A DNA stretch of 64,000 nt from Trichuris trichiura (taxonomy: Eukaryota > Nematoda > Enoplea > Trichinellida > Trichuridae). This document shows positions 43,548 to 54,565 of this stretch, one piece after another (the stretch's first letter is position 1; every line of letters begins with the position of its first letter). Under the pieces are notes generated by a model, which saw only the letters and a program-made list of their open reading frames with translations, ran no database searches and had not been told where the DNA came from. The stretch covers positions 3,286,001 to 3,350,000 of the forward strand of contig JBAJFE010000004.1 in assembly GCA_037903355.1 (NCBI GenBank), read 5' to 3'. The translations under genes and the position numbers were made by a program.

Positions 43548-45182
43548 CGCTTTCCTAGAAACTCGATTGCTTTAATCGCTAAAGCACTTTTCATTTTACG
43601 CGAATGCATGCAGTTCACTCGCTCTTGTTGAAAACGTTGAAAAAATTAGCTTGCGGCTAATAATGTTGAGGTAGGCAACAACTTCGAAGAGGCCAGCAAC
43701 TCGCTTAAGCGAAATGGATTCTTTTCGTACTAAGTGAAATCGGCATTTTTTGCGAAACGCGTAAATACACTAGTTTTAAAATATCCAAGTTTCTTCAGCA
43801 CATTCAGTTAAGTAGACATAGCTCATTTGAAGAGCAGAAGTTTCGGAGTAATTAACGCATTTTTGAAATAGACGCATTGCGCTATGTTTTTGCAGTTCTT
43901 TACGCGTATTAGTCAAAAATACTGCATTTGGCTCGCTGGACTCTATAAACAGAATAAACTGTGCTTAACACGTTTCTTCTTCAAGCTAACTACGCATTGC
44001 CAGTTCCAAGTGATTGCATAATGTGTTAATATTAGTGAAATACATTTTCACCGCATAATCATTCGTTATTAGCAGCGTTGAAACTAAAGATGCAAATTTA
44101 TTGATGAAACTGTTTGATTTCATAATTTCCAATTTTTTTTGATAGCACACCCGTTCGTTCATTTGCATCTGCGTTAATCAGCCCGTTACAGCTCGAACCA
44201 ACTGGGCAACATAGAATTGCTAACCACTCCCTCAGGCGTTCGACAAGACCAGATAAAGCAACGCGACTGTGGCAAACTTGCACCTGGTTTCGAACTGCGT
44301 TAAAGCAACGTTTTTGAGGACTGTTCTATGTTGCACAATGCGAACAGAAAAACCACAAACACGTTTTGGGCATCGCCCAACCCCGTAAGTTGAACAGAAA
44401 CATTTACATAAAGCATGTTAATTTTTTTTACCTTGGACGTCATGCGATTTGCTGTCAACATTTGTGACGTTCGCTAACCAATTTATCTACATCAGGTTAG
44501 GTTAAACGTCAACAGGTGACGTGGCAACGAAAGGAAAAAACGGGACGTCACTTAAGCGTCAACGCGCAACGGAATGAGAAGCGGAAAAAGTCAGTCAATA
44601 AATCTACGCGGTCTCCGTCGACGGTAAATTTTCGACCGCGCGGAGATGAGTTCCCTAAGCAAGATAATGCTATCAATTTGGCCGCAAAGAAAAGATAAAA
44701 ATGCTACGGGCAAACAACAAAGTAAAGTGGAATTTTAAAAAAATAGAAAACAACGTGCCACATGCGAAACCAACTTTCCAAAAGCCGGCCTTACTAACGC
44801 CGTTTACTTATTTTGAAAGTGGACGAGACAAAGGCTGTTCAAAAAGTAGACTGCGTCAAGTTGAAAATTGTTTCTTCGTAAACGTTGCAGCTTCAATCAT
44901 CGTGGCTTGAGAAACGATATAGGAAACTCATTAGCAAAGATTATTAAACATTACTACCTGCGCATACTGATTTTACGAGTGCTGCAATGAGCTACAGTTA
45001 ATTTATGCGCGCATTGAGGCTGAAGAGATGGGAACAAAATTTTAAGCGGCTCGAAGGTGCCTTTGCCAGAAACATTAACCTTTAATGATAATGAAAGTTG
45101 AAAATAAGAAATTGAAGACACGACCATAGCTTAATACTCGTTTTTGACTCACCTTGCACTTTAATAAAACAAGATAGCACTG
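43548..45182. other. Region downstream of the succinyl-CoA ligase gene
   Basis: No supported gene is seen. The 3' untranslated region of the gene on the minus strand enters from the right; an ATTAAA signal lies near 45163-45168. Confidence 0.4.
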
Positions 45183-46178
45183 TCAAGCAATCGTATGAAG
45201 TCGATAGACTAGTTTGGCAATTGAAGAGCCCATCTGTGCGGGAGACATAGTTACCGTAACACCAGCCTCCTTAAGAGCTTCGATTTTATTGGTGGCAGTC
45301 CCCTTACCACCGCTGATTATGGCACCGGCATGACCCATCCTTCTACCAGGTGGTGCAGTCACACCAGCAATGAATGCCACGACCGGTTTTGCATCCGGAC
45401 CTGTATTGTGTTCACGCAAAAAATCGGCAGCCTTCTCCTCCTCGCTGCCACCGATTTCACCGATTATGATGATACCCCTGGTTTCATGGTCTCGCAAAAA
45501 TAAATCAATGCAGTCAACAAAGTTCGTTCCGTTAAAAGGATCACCTCCAATGCCAACGCATAAAGACTGTCCAAGACCAGCTTCGGTAGTCTGCTGTACA
45601 GCCTCGTAAGTCAACGTTCCAGAACGAGAAACAATGCCAATACATCCACGCGCGTGAATGTGTCCAGGCATGATGCCTATTTTGCATTGCGATGGTCTAA
45701 TGATGCCTGGGCAGTTGGGACCAACGAGACGGCAGTCGGACTGCTTCAGGAGACGCTGTTTTACCCTTACCATGTCAAGCTGAGGAATACCTTCCGTGAT
45801 GCAAACGATCAATGGTACCTTATTTTCCATAGCCTCCAGGATTGCGCTAGCGGCAACCTGGGCGGGTACGTACAGAACAGTTGCGTCGGCGTCGGTTTCC
45901 TTCATGGCCTCTTCGACGGTTCCGAAAACCGGCAAACCAAGATGGGTTGTACCTGCTTTTTTCGGTGACACTCCGCCAACCAATTTTGTGCCATATTCCA
46001 ACATTTGGCGACAATGAAACGTTGCCTGTTTGCCGGTGAAGCCTTGGCAAATAACCTTTGTATCGCTATTGATGCGAAGATACCGTCGGGAATCGTCATA
46101 ATTATATCTCACCGTTTTCAAAAGGCACCCACTGCGCCTGAGCAAACGCTGAGGCGCAAGAGTGCGAAACCGCATCAT
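45183..46178 (-). CDS. SUCLG1: Succinyl-CoA ligase alpha subunit, mitochondrial, intronless
   Basis: A single exon gives 331 residues. With the beta subunit the enzyme interconverts succinyl-CoA and succinate with GTP or ATP formation in the TCA cycle. The N-terminus is Arg-rich and lacks acidic residues ([18 protein letters not shown]), as expected for a mitochondrial presequence. The CoA-binding Rossmann part has [27 protein letters not shown] and [14 protein letters not shown] follow. The phosphorylated active-site His is in [17 protein letters not shown]. Length and motifs match the whole family. The ATG at 46176-46178 was chosen, with a second Met next to it. An ATTAAA polyadenylation-like signal follows the stop. 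The lack of introns is unusual beside its intron-rich neighbours and may reflect retroposition. Confidence 0.95.
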   Translation of the reverse strand: MMRFRTLAPQRLLRRSGCLLKTVRYNYDDSRRYLRINSDTKVICQGFTGKQATFHCRQMLEYGTKLVGGVSPKKAGTTHLGLPVFGTVEEAMKETDADATVLYVPAQVAASAILEAMENKVPLIVCITEGIPQLDMVRVKQRLLKQSDCRLVGPNCPGIIRPSQCKIGIMPGHIHARGCIGIVSRSGTLTYEAVQQTTEAGLGQSLCVGIGGDPFNGTNFVDCIDLFLRDHETRGIIIIGEIGGSEEEKAADFLREHNTGPDAKPVVAFIAGVTAPPGRRMGHAGAIISGGKGTATNKIEALKEAGVTVTMSPAQMGSSIAKLVYRLHTIA

Positions 46179-47339
46179 TTCCAAAATACGACTATTTCGC
46201 GACCGCGCTCATTCGAATGCGTCATGCAACAACGTGACACTCCCTTTCAACTGCATAAAACGACTCTCGCTTGGCTACTACAGAGAATACTTCCTGCCTA
46301 TCAATAATATAACAATTATACAGTACTCCAGAAAATGTTTTTTTGCTTAGCAACAGGTACGCTCATTATTAATGCTAAAAACGGTGTTTTTAGTCCGACA
46401 AATTTCAAAAATCGTTTTAATTTGAACTTGTTTTTGGAGGAGTAAAACCTTAAACGAAAACACGACAGAAAAGATAAAATAAAATTTATCACTAAACGTC
46501 TGCCATGTCGCAGATGTGCGATAAACGGCAAGCAAAGTTCCGCAGAACTGCAGTTTGTTGAATTGGGTGGCGAAATAGGTTTTTCCTGCACTTGCTTACT
46601 GCTCTGATAAGTTGACGATAGAACTTGAGCACATTTTGCATTTTCCGGTTGTTAGACGCGCCGAACAATATTTAAACCAACATGGAACAATAAATTAAAC
46701 GGGCGACGCAGTGTCCATGGGTTGCACCTTCAAGTCCCAAAGCGATTCGTCTGTATTGAAAGTGTGAGATGTTAGGTTGAACCGAACAAATGGTTTATCG
46801 CTCTAGAGTAGCTAACTAAATATGAAATCTTTTCTTTCCACGCAAAATAACTTGGCGGTTAGTGTAGTGCTATTGAAGCCTACTATAGCAGTAAACGTAA
46901 CGTCGTTGAGCATGAACTTATTTAAAGGTTATTGGCCTGAAATAAGTAATAAAAAAAGTTCCAGAATTCACATGAAATGAATTTTGCCTTTCCGTTATAG
47001 CTTTTGGTCTTTTTCCCGCTTTATGTACTGTAATTTTGACACAGGTACTCTTAACCGACGTCTACTATATATCCTTCATTTCATCAACAGGGAACTTTTT
47101 GCCGAATAAAACTACAATTACTTAACTGCATATGACACTAATGTTTATATAGACGAGGGTTATTTAACAATAAATGTACATAAAAATGATAAGTTAAGAA
47201 AAGAGGAGTATTCCAATAAACTACACCTCTAAGATAAATGTCTTAGTTTAAATTTTTTTTAGGTTAATAACATTAGCTATGTGAATCATCAGCTCATAAT
47301 GGCTTTATTGAAAAATACCAGACTGTGTATCCCGGCCGC
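46179..47339. other. Upstream flank of the succinyl-CoA ligase gene
   Basis: It contains the presumed promoter. No other gene is visible. Confidence 0.35.
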
Positions 47340-47522
47340 TTCACTGTCTTACTGTAAGCACACCGGCTATCCTGTCCGGCCTTTTCGTAAGCTTTACCCT
47401 TAACACAAGGTTTGTATTTTGGCTTCGATTAAGGTTGGGGCAAAATGAAATGCTCGGCGTTGTCGCCATTAACGGCAGAACGGAATGGCAGTACCCATTT
47501 TAGAAAGGAACCTGCATTTAAC
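47340..47522 (-). repeat. Family R element, copy 9 (reverse orientation)
   Basis: TGTCTTACTGTAAGCACACC, CCGGCTATCCTGTCCGGCC, TTAACGGCAGAACGGAATGG and AGAAAGGAACCTGCATTTAA are in reverse family order. Confidence 0.55.
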
Positions 47523-47679
47523 AAACGGTGGTGTCACCTTTATAGTTGTTGTCCAAAATGTTAGTGCATTAATCGCCTTGTATAATCAAGAAGTATTAAG
47601 ATTTTTTATTTCGTCTAAAGTATTTCAAGCTTTTACTAATGTCGGCTTGTCTACTTTTTATTAGTTCTATAAACTAAAG

Positions 47680-47854
47680 CATAGTTTCTCAACCTTTTTT
47701 GCCCCAGGGACCCCCTAAGCCTTGTAAGGGCCCACCGTTTATTGGGACAATGTCCTGCCGCATTATCCTCCAGGGCCCCGCTGGCTTCCAGGGCTCCCCT
47801 AAAATCTCCCAGGGCCCCCCAGGGGGGGGGCAGGGCCCACGTTGAGAAAAGCTG
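47680..47854. mobile_element. hAT-like miniature element (175 bp)
   Basis: The 8-base word AACTAAAG flanks it at 47672-47679 and 47855-47862, as expected for a hAT target duplication. The ends CATAGTTTCTCAAC and GTTGAGAAAAGCTG are imperfect terminal inverted repeats starting CA and ending TG. The inside is very GC-rich, with repeated CCAGGGC and GGGCCC words, unlike the AT-rich surroundings. There is no transposase, so it is non-autonomous. Confidence 0.75.
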
Positions 47855-47862
47855 AACTAAAG

Positions 47863-49784
47863 GATACAAGTGTACTTAAGTAGGAAAAAAAACCTGTCGT
47901 AAGAACACGTTTTCTTCAGTTTCTATTCATTTAATAAAGAACTTCCGTACTCCAAATAAGCGTTTTGTTGCCCATGGAGTGAATACTTTTATTTTCATGC
48001 TGCAGCTTCCAACGGTCGAAAGACGCCTCGCAGCATATTTTGACGAGCAGGAATTTTTGTCCTTTCACCTTCCGGGCTGTTGATATGAAAATGCACCTAT
48101 ACTTAACGTTTGAGCCTTGTAAAGAACAATAGTTCGCCCAAGTCTGGTTTTGACTCCTCTACCGTAACATTTTGTTGCTAAAACAACAGCAACTAATCCT
48201 GCGCGAACGGATGGATGAGAAACGCGTCATTTTTTGCTTTTGCATCGTTTCTTTGTAGCTTTCGGTTTAACTTTTAACCACTTCGTGCTTAAGCTTTCAT
48301 CGTAAGCAGTGTTTGCTCATTTACTGCCATTCGCTGCTAAAGCATTCAAAAGACAGCCGGTGACACTAACCTTCCGTTTTAATGCTTTAAATGAAGTTTT
48401 CTTGCTAAAGCAGCCCGTTGGTATTCAAACAACTTAAACAACGTAAAGCTATTCTGAAGAGAATGCTGAAGAATAAAACTGAGTCATGTGACTTCGTCAA
48501 TCGATGCCAAGCTTGCTTAAATTTGTTAGGACGACAAATTCTGTTTCTCCGTCGTCTCGTCTGAGTAATGAAGGTATGCGCCTGAATTTAGTTAAGCGAA
48601 ACTTTATTTTCCTGGGCTCCCGCCTTGAATTTCAACCAGCAATGCTCTGTCAGCCACGAGGAGAAAAATTTCATAGTCAATAGGGCAAGCGGCTGTTACC
48701 TATTCGTTTATTGAGTTTTAGAAAACTTCCCGCAACAGACGAGTTGGCTTACTGTAGTTGTATTATTAAGAGCACTAGTATTTTTTGCTATACGACCTCA
48801 GCTAATAATTCCACCTTGTAACGAAGAATGACTGACTGAACTCGAAGCTAGTTTTTAACAGCTTTGCTGCTTGGGTCAAATATTATGCACAGAATTTAAT
48901 TTAAAAGGAATTTGAAGCATCAAGTAGGCTTCATGCGCCAACCCCAAGAGAGGACAATAGAAGGTTTAAAAAATTAAGATTTCAAATATGAATTAAATTA
49001 TCTTAAGAGACACGTAAGCTTCGATAGCTACGGCCAAAGATTTCAGCAGCTTTCGGCGTTGCTTGTTGCAGAACTACATTTCTTCTGCTTTTAGTAAACT
49101 CTGGACATGGAGAACTCACAAAACGAGTCCAACACACAGTGCATGAGGCTGATATATGGAAACAAATAATTGGTGAAGAAAAGATGGGTCTTTCCAGTTA
49201 AGGGCACATTATTCACACTGTAACTCTTCAAAAACAGCGAAAAATGCAGGTTCCTATAGTCTCACTTTTACGTTGCTTCGCACTGGACGATGTTTGCCGC
49301 GGTTTAGCTATATTACAAAGCCTGTTAGGGTATGTAGTCTTGCTGCTTTCATGTAACCACTACAGCTAATTCCCCTACTGATACGACAAGTGCGAAGTGG
49401 ACTCTAACAGCTTCGGTCAAAAAGCCGCGAATATAATTCAGCGCTAAACTTCGCGAAGCTTTGTCAAAAGTCAGCCAATGGAACGCGAGGTTAAAGGTGT
49501 GTTGAGGAACCAACATTTTTGCTGTTTGGGAAACTACTGTACGATTCGTACGACGTTAACAGGAAAGACCCCGAAAAAATGTAAGAAATAATCCGTAAAA
49601 ATTCGACGCATAATTAGAGCTGTTCAGTGCAGTGAACTGAACGCTGGTAATACGGAACAACGAGGCAACAGAGCATCAGCACTCTTTAGAATTGATGAGG
49701 TTTATACGCTTACGCTGCTTTTACAGAGTGAATGTTCTGCACGTGAAGACACCTTGGGCAGCTTCTTAATATGTGAAAAGTTAT
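47863..49784. other. Stretch without a supported gene
   Basis: It contains a family R fragment near 49228-49262 (GCGAAAAATGCAGGTTCC) and otherwise only short frames. Confidence 0.35.
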
Positions 49785-49791
49785 CGTCCCT

Positions 49792-49852
<61 letters not shown>

Positions 49853-49858
49853 AGAGAC
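49785..49858 (-). tRNA. tRNA-Asn (GTT)
   Basis: The gene is 74 bases with no intron. The acceptor stem GTCTCTG pairs with CAGGGAC with one G-T pair. The anticodon loop is CTGTTAA (anticodon GTT), and the T arm is GGTGGTTCAAGCCCACC. The A and B boxes are complete, and a short T run follows on the minus strand. It is identical to the tRNA at 49977-50050 in opposite orientation. Confidence 0.95.
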
Positions 49859-49976
49859 GTATGTCTACTTATTCAACACAACAAAGTAGGTGTGCTTAAC
49901 AATTAGAGGACTATACTACGTTGACCTAAACTATATGCGACGGAAAGAATACAACACGCAGAGTAGTTCAAACATC

Positions 49977-49982
49977 GTCTCT

Positions 49983-50043
<61 letters not shown>

Positions 50044-50050
50044 AGGGACG
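49977..50050 (+). tRNA. tRNA-Asn (GTT)
   Basis: This is the identical 74-base tRNA-Asn. A TTTT run about 38 bases downstream (near 50088) may end RNA polymerase III transcription. It diverges from the copy at 49785-49858 across a 118-base spacer. Confidence 0.95.
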
Positions 50051-51600
50051 GCTAAAGGTTCCATAAAAGCTGTATTGTTCTTCATTCTTTTGAAAAATTG
50101 TGATTTTTGAATATTCCAGTTTCAACGTGGAGTAACGTCGCTACTTCGGATATTTTTGACACTTTTTCTGTCCATGATCAGGCAGAACATTTTTTTTTGC
50201 TTAACCAGTTTAAACATGAGCTCCTAATTGTATTGAACACACAACGGACACAAACAATGATCTTTGCTTCTTAAGTTTAACCGCTGATGATGAGTGGCGG
50301 TTAATCATCCGATGGCTTCGATGTACGTTTTTCTTCTTGATTAACGAGATCTTGTCCATAAATGAAGAAAAAATACTTCTACCTCATGAACTCCTAATTA
50401 TTGCTTTAGTCTGCTATAGACTGGTAAGCGACAGCAGCTTTTTATCTTTACGATTACCTCAGCTGAGCGCTACCGCTTTTGGTAAAACAAGATGGCTCAA
50501 CGTTTCACAGGAGAATATAATGCCATGTCAACAGAAATTTTTGCTTCGAGATTTCAGCAGTTGCCGAAACGAATTCTGCAATGTCCAATCGCGGCTAAGC
50601 GGAAATACTGCTTTCTTCGTATGAAATGCATCTGCTTGTTTGCACGTTCTAACGATGGATGACGCAGCGTTACGCAGTTACTCATTTCGAAAAACAATTT
50701 AAAGCGTAAGTTCGTAAGGGCATAACGAAACTATATAACGTCTAGACGCGTCTGCTATCAGCAGCGAACACTCGAACGTTCTGTTAAGTAAATATGGTTT
50801 ATTTCTAATAAAACTGCGAGCATGAAGAATATCAACAACATATAACAATTCATGTAACTTCAACAAAAGAGGGGCCATAAGACAGCAAACTGCTTCAAGC
50901 CCAAAGGATGGGCGAACATTTACAAGCGTGACGACGCCGACTGGAGCCCAAACTGCCAATCTGGTAGCCATGCAGCATTCAAAGTGTTGCTACCTACAGA
51001 TCAACGATGCCGCAACTGTAGTTCTCAATTTTTACAACGAATGGATCAGAGAAAAATTGAACCAGCGATGACTGTCGCCAAAAAATGTAATCGCCTGCAT
51101 CACTTGGATGCTGGCTAAAAAAGTGACGTCCATCTGAACAACGTCACTTTGAGTTGTACATAAGCTTGATAAGATAAAGGCGACGCGTCTATAAAATTTG
51201 CATGCCAAAAAAATGTACGCAAAGTGTTCAAAAGCTGCTCGGATATAATTGAGGACTGTTGAGATGTCCAAATGCAAGAAAGGCATTCGTAAAGAAGGCG
51301 CACACTTCGTTCAAAAGTTGCTGGGACGGTGCATGTCTTAATGCCTGCGTTCGCCATTCTCGCTGCTGGCAGCGCCTCCGTCATGCAAGCTGGAGAATTG
51401 AATAACGGTCGAAAATGTACCCCATTTTATTGTAAGTTAGAGATTCCGCCATTTAACTCATAATATTGTGGTAAATGTCTGATGAACTTGTACATTGATT
51501 CGACCGCTAACCACCATGCTTCCGCATCCCGTTGGGACACGTTCTCCTTCACTTTACCAGTTGTCTTCGATTGTTAGTTCACTGGAAAGACCGCCTCACA
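50051..51600. other. Stretch without a supported gene
   Basis: Minus-strand open frames near 50699-51384 may be decayed retroelement sequence next to the Penelope-like fragment, but no motif is clear. Confidence 0.3.
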
Positions 51601-51891
51601 TTACACTTGAAGATGTGCTTTCATTGTCAGCAAAAATGAAAGCTCATAATGCCAAAACTGGGCAACAAACAACCATATCGTAGGTGGACGAGATCCTGTT
51701 ATTGAGATGGTTTTCTCTTCTAGATGTTCCATAAAAAGTTTGGCAAGAATTGGCGGCAGACAAATGCCCTTGAGCCAACCTGCTCTTGGTAGAATTTTCC
51801 TTATATTGTCTGTCCTTGAGTCGACCGTAGTTGGCAACCTTAAAATCATCACTGTCATCATTGATCGATAGTATGCAAGTTGTATTGGCAA
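51601..51891 (-). mobile_element. Decayed Penelope-like reverse transcriptase fragment
   Basis: The minus-strand frame contains CLPPILAKLFMEHLEEKTI, a degenerate form of the conserved Penelope-family block normally reading like SPLSP.LANLFMEHLE. Nothing else of the element is convincing around it. Confidence 0.45.
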
Positions 51892-51913
51892 AACCCAAGC
51901 CGTCGCTCGTCAT

Positions 51914-53104
51914 CTCTACGCACCACTAGAGCTGTCTTTAAACGGAATTGAAGATGTAACTTTTAACCAGCTTATTTGGAATCAAATACTGTCTACGTCT
52001 GTAGTAGCGCCCAATGAGCGTACAAAATAGAGCAGCAAAACGCTACCAGCGAAACGTTATCTGAGTGGGAAATAGCGCCGCGGTGAAAGCGCGTTATGTC
52101 AAAGTGCGTTATCTCACAGCTGGCTGAGTACATAGATGATAAACAAAATTGGAATAAGACTAGCAGAATTCATTTCATGCTGCGTTGGCCTTCTGGTGCA
52201 ATTCTTTTACTCCTCTGTTTTGCGCTTTGAGGAAAACAGCTTGCACCTTCGACCACTTGGTGGTGCGTCTGTTCATGCTAACGCCACGGCGGAAGAAGAG
52301 AAAAACAGAGAACTGAAGTGTTTTCGCGTTCAAAACTAGTCCAGCTGAATCAGCAACGCGAACGGGCTAAAATGCTTAAAGATGGAAAACTAGAAATTTA
52401 CGCAACTTCCTACACGTATGCGAGAATGAACGCTGACTAAAGAAACAGCTAACCCCGAGAAACCGAATAAATTAATCTTTATTGCAAGAGAGAATCGAGT
52501 TTTCGATACAGCTTACTTAAGAACATGAAGCAATGAACTTACCGGAAACGGGAACTTTTCTGCACTCTTTTAAGTCCAAATCTGTATTTTATACAGCTCA
52601 TACGTAAGCTGTACACAAACGAACAGACTCAGACTTCCAAACAGACAAGCACCACACAAACAAATACCTTACAATAATGCGCAGGTTAAAGGCCTTACGG
52701 CACGTCAAACAAGGGAAAACAAACGATATTTTTACGCCGAATGGAAACAGTTTTTAATCCTTTTTTAAATTTTAACCGCTTTAACATATCAGCGCTTGTA
52801 AATTAATTAGCCATAGAGTACCTAAGACTTGGATCTGGTTTAATGCGAGCACATGCATGTTTCAAAGTTTTACGTAGAAACCAGAAGGAGACGAATGGTT
52901 AGCATAAGCTGAAAATAATGACTGCAAATGTTACTTAATAGCGAATCACTGAAACTCGTAAGCTCATTCATCCGACAATCATACGATGTAGCTCGAAGTC
53001 GCTGCGTTTTGCTAACGCTGGTTTCGCAAGATTTGGCCCACACTCGCGTATAGACGACGTATTCTTATTTGATTAGCCGGCGCCACACGATGTTTTAATC
53101 TCAG
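51914..53104. other. Stretch without a supported gene
   Basis: Only short open frames are present, and no repeat or RNA gene was recognised. Confidence 0.3.
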
Positions 53105-53322
53105 GATCTCGTGCCTTGCTACCCCAGCGTCTAAGAAATGCAGGTTCCTTTCCGGCACACGTGTCCTTAACCTGTTGTGACTTTACTATGGAGGCTACCG
53201 GTCATCCTTTTTTGCCCTCACCTAAGTCTAAGCCAAGATATAAGACCTACGCTTAGGCTTAAGGTTAGGTAAGGGCGGGACAGGATGGCCGGCAAACTTA
53301 CAGTATGGCAGCGGGGCGCCTG
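53105..53322 (+). repeat. Family R element, copy 10 (well-preserved core)
   Basis: It has AAGAAATGCAGGTTCCTTTC, a core of CACCTAAGTCTAAGCC and ACGCTTAGGCTTAAGG, GGGCGGGACAGGATGGCCGG, and TTACAGTATGGCAGCGGGGC. The core pairs with itself as an inverted repeat. Confidence 0.65.
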
Positions 53323-54565
53323 GGAAACAAGACCCCAATCTTACAGATTTGCCAGCCTGTTTGACGCTAAAAAATTGACACCGTTGTCTGGTCAAGTTCG
53401 CAACCGACTCAATCTCATTACTTCGTGCTTCATGAACTTTTCGCGCTGCGCTTCTGTCCCTCTGCTACGTGCAGGAATAGAAGTGCATAAAACTTTGACG
53501 ACTGAACTGCAGCAACGAAAAAATGCTTTGCTGCTACGTTTTGTGGACAACAGAACAAAGAAACACCGTAGCCGCGCGTGATTAAGCGCCAATCCAGACT
53601 ACTCAAATTCTTTGTCTTTTAAATGACTCATTTTTAACTTTTAAAGTTGTGCGTCAGTTAAGAGGGCAGTGAAAAACAGCGACGCACAGGCACACGGAAG
53701 TTTGTCTGTATCAAACTGTATAATTAATAGGGTATTTTGGCCGCCTTGCAGATACTGTAGGAAGAATGAAATTTATGTTCACTGTATTCAAATAATCGCA
53801 TGCAGCCTAAATGAAAATCATTGCTGATTTTAAGTTCGATGTACGCAGTCGTTGCTAATGTATGCATTCAGTTTAACGAACAGCAGTTGAAGCGTGTAAC
53901 AATGTTTCTCCAGGGTTCATTTATACCTGCTCCTTGATCCTCATTGTATGCTATGTTGTGTCTAATGTAAAGAGTTTCTTTAATTCTTCGTAATCATACA
54001 TTGCTTTCATAACATAAGACTTTTAGCTGAAGAGTTTGCTTGTAATGTATTGCGTGTTCTAGCACAGCTGAACCTTTCATAGCTTTCTCTATAGTAATTC
54101 TTGAATCCCAGTATCGGTCTTCCGCGATGTGCTAAAACGGAACACATTTCATAAGCACATACAGTCAATCAAGAAAATATACAGTCCCGTACAAAAGCTT
54201 TATTTTCAAAAGTATACAGAGTGTACGCGGAACACCCTTTCTGTCAGCTGCGAGACACTTGGAACAAAAACGTATTAAAACTGGGCTGACGCAAAGACAG
54301 TTAACTTTCTACTGAAATGCAAGGACAACCAAATCTTACCCAACTGCTTCCAGTTGAAATTGGGCCAAAACTTGGGCAACAACTGCAAATGAATCATGTT
54401 CTCAGCAGGAATGTCCCTATTAAGAAATGAAATATGAAGACACCGAGCAACATTGGCAAGACTATGACTGACTTACATGAGCCCACTGGGATTCCCCAGA
54501 AGGTGGCTACGGGAAGCAATTTATGAGGCTTTGGTCAAAAATGTTGACTTTGCCACAACAACCGT
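53323..54565. other. Stretch without a supported gene
   Basis: A 98-codon frame at 53285-53581 overlaps the family R element and is not considered a gene. Confidence 0.3.
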
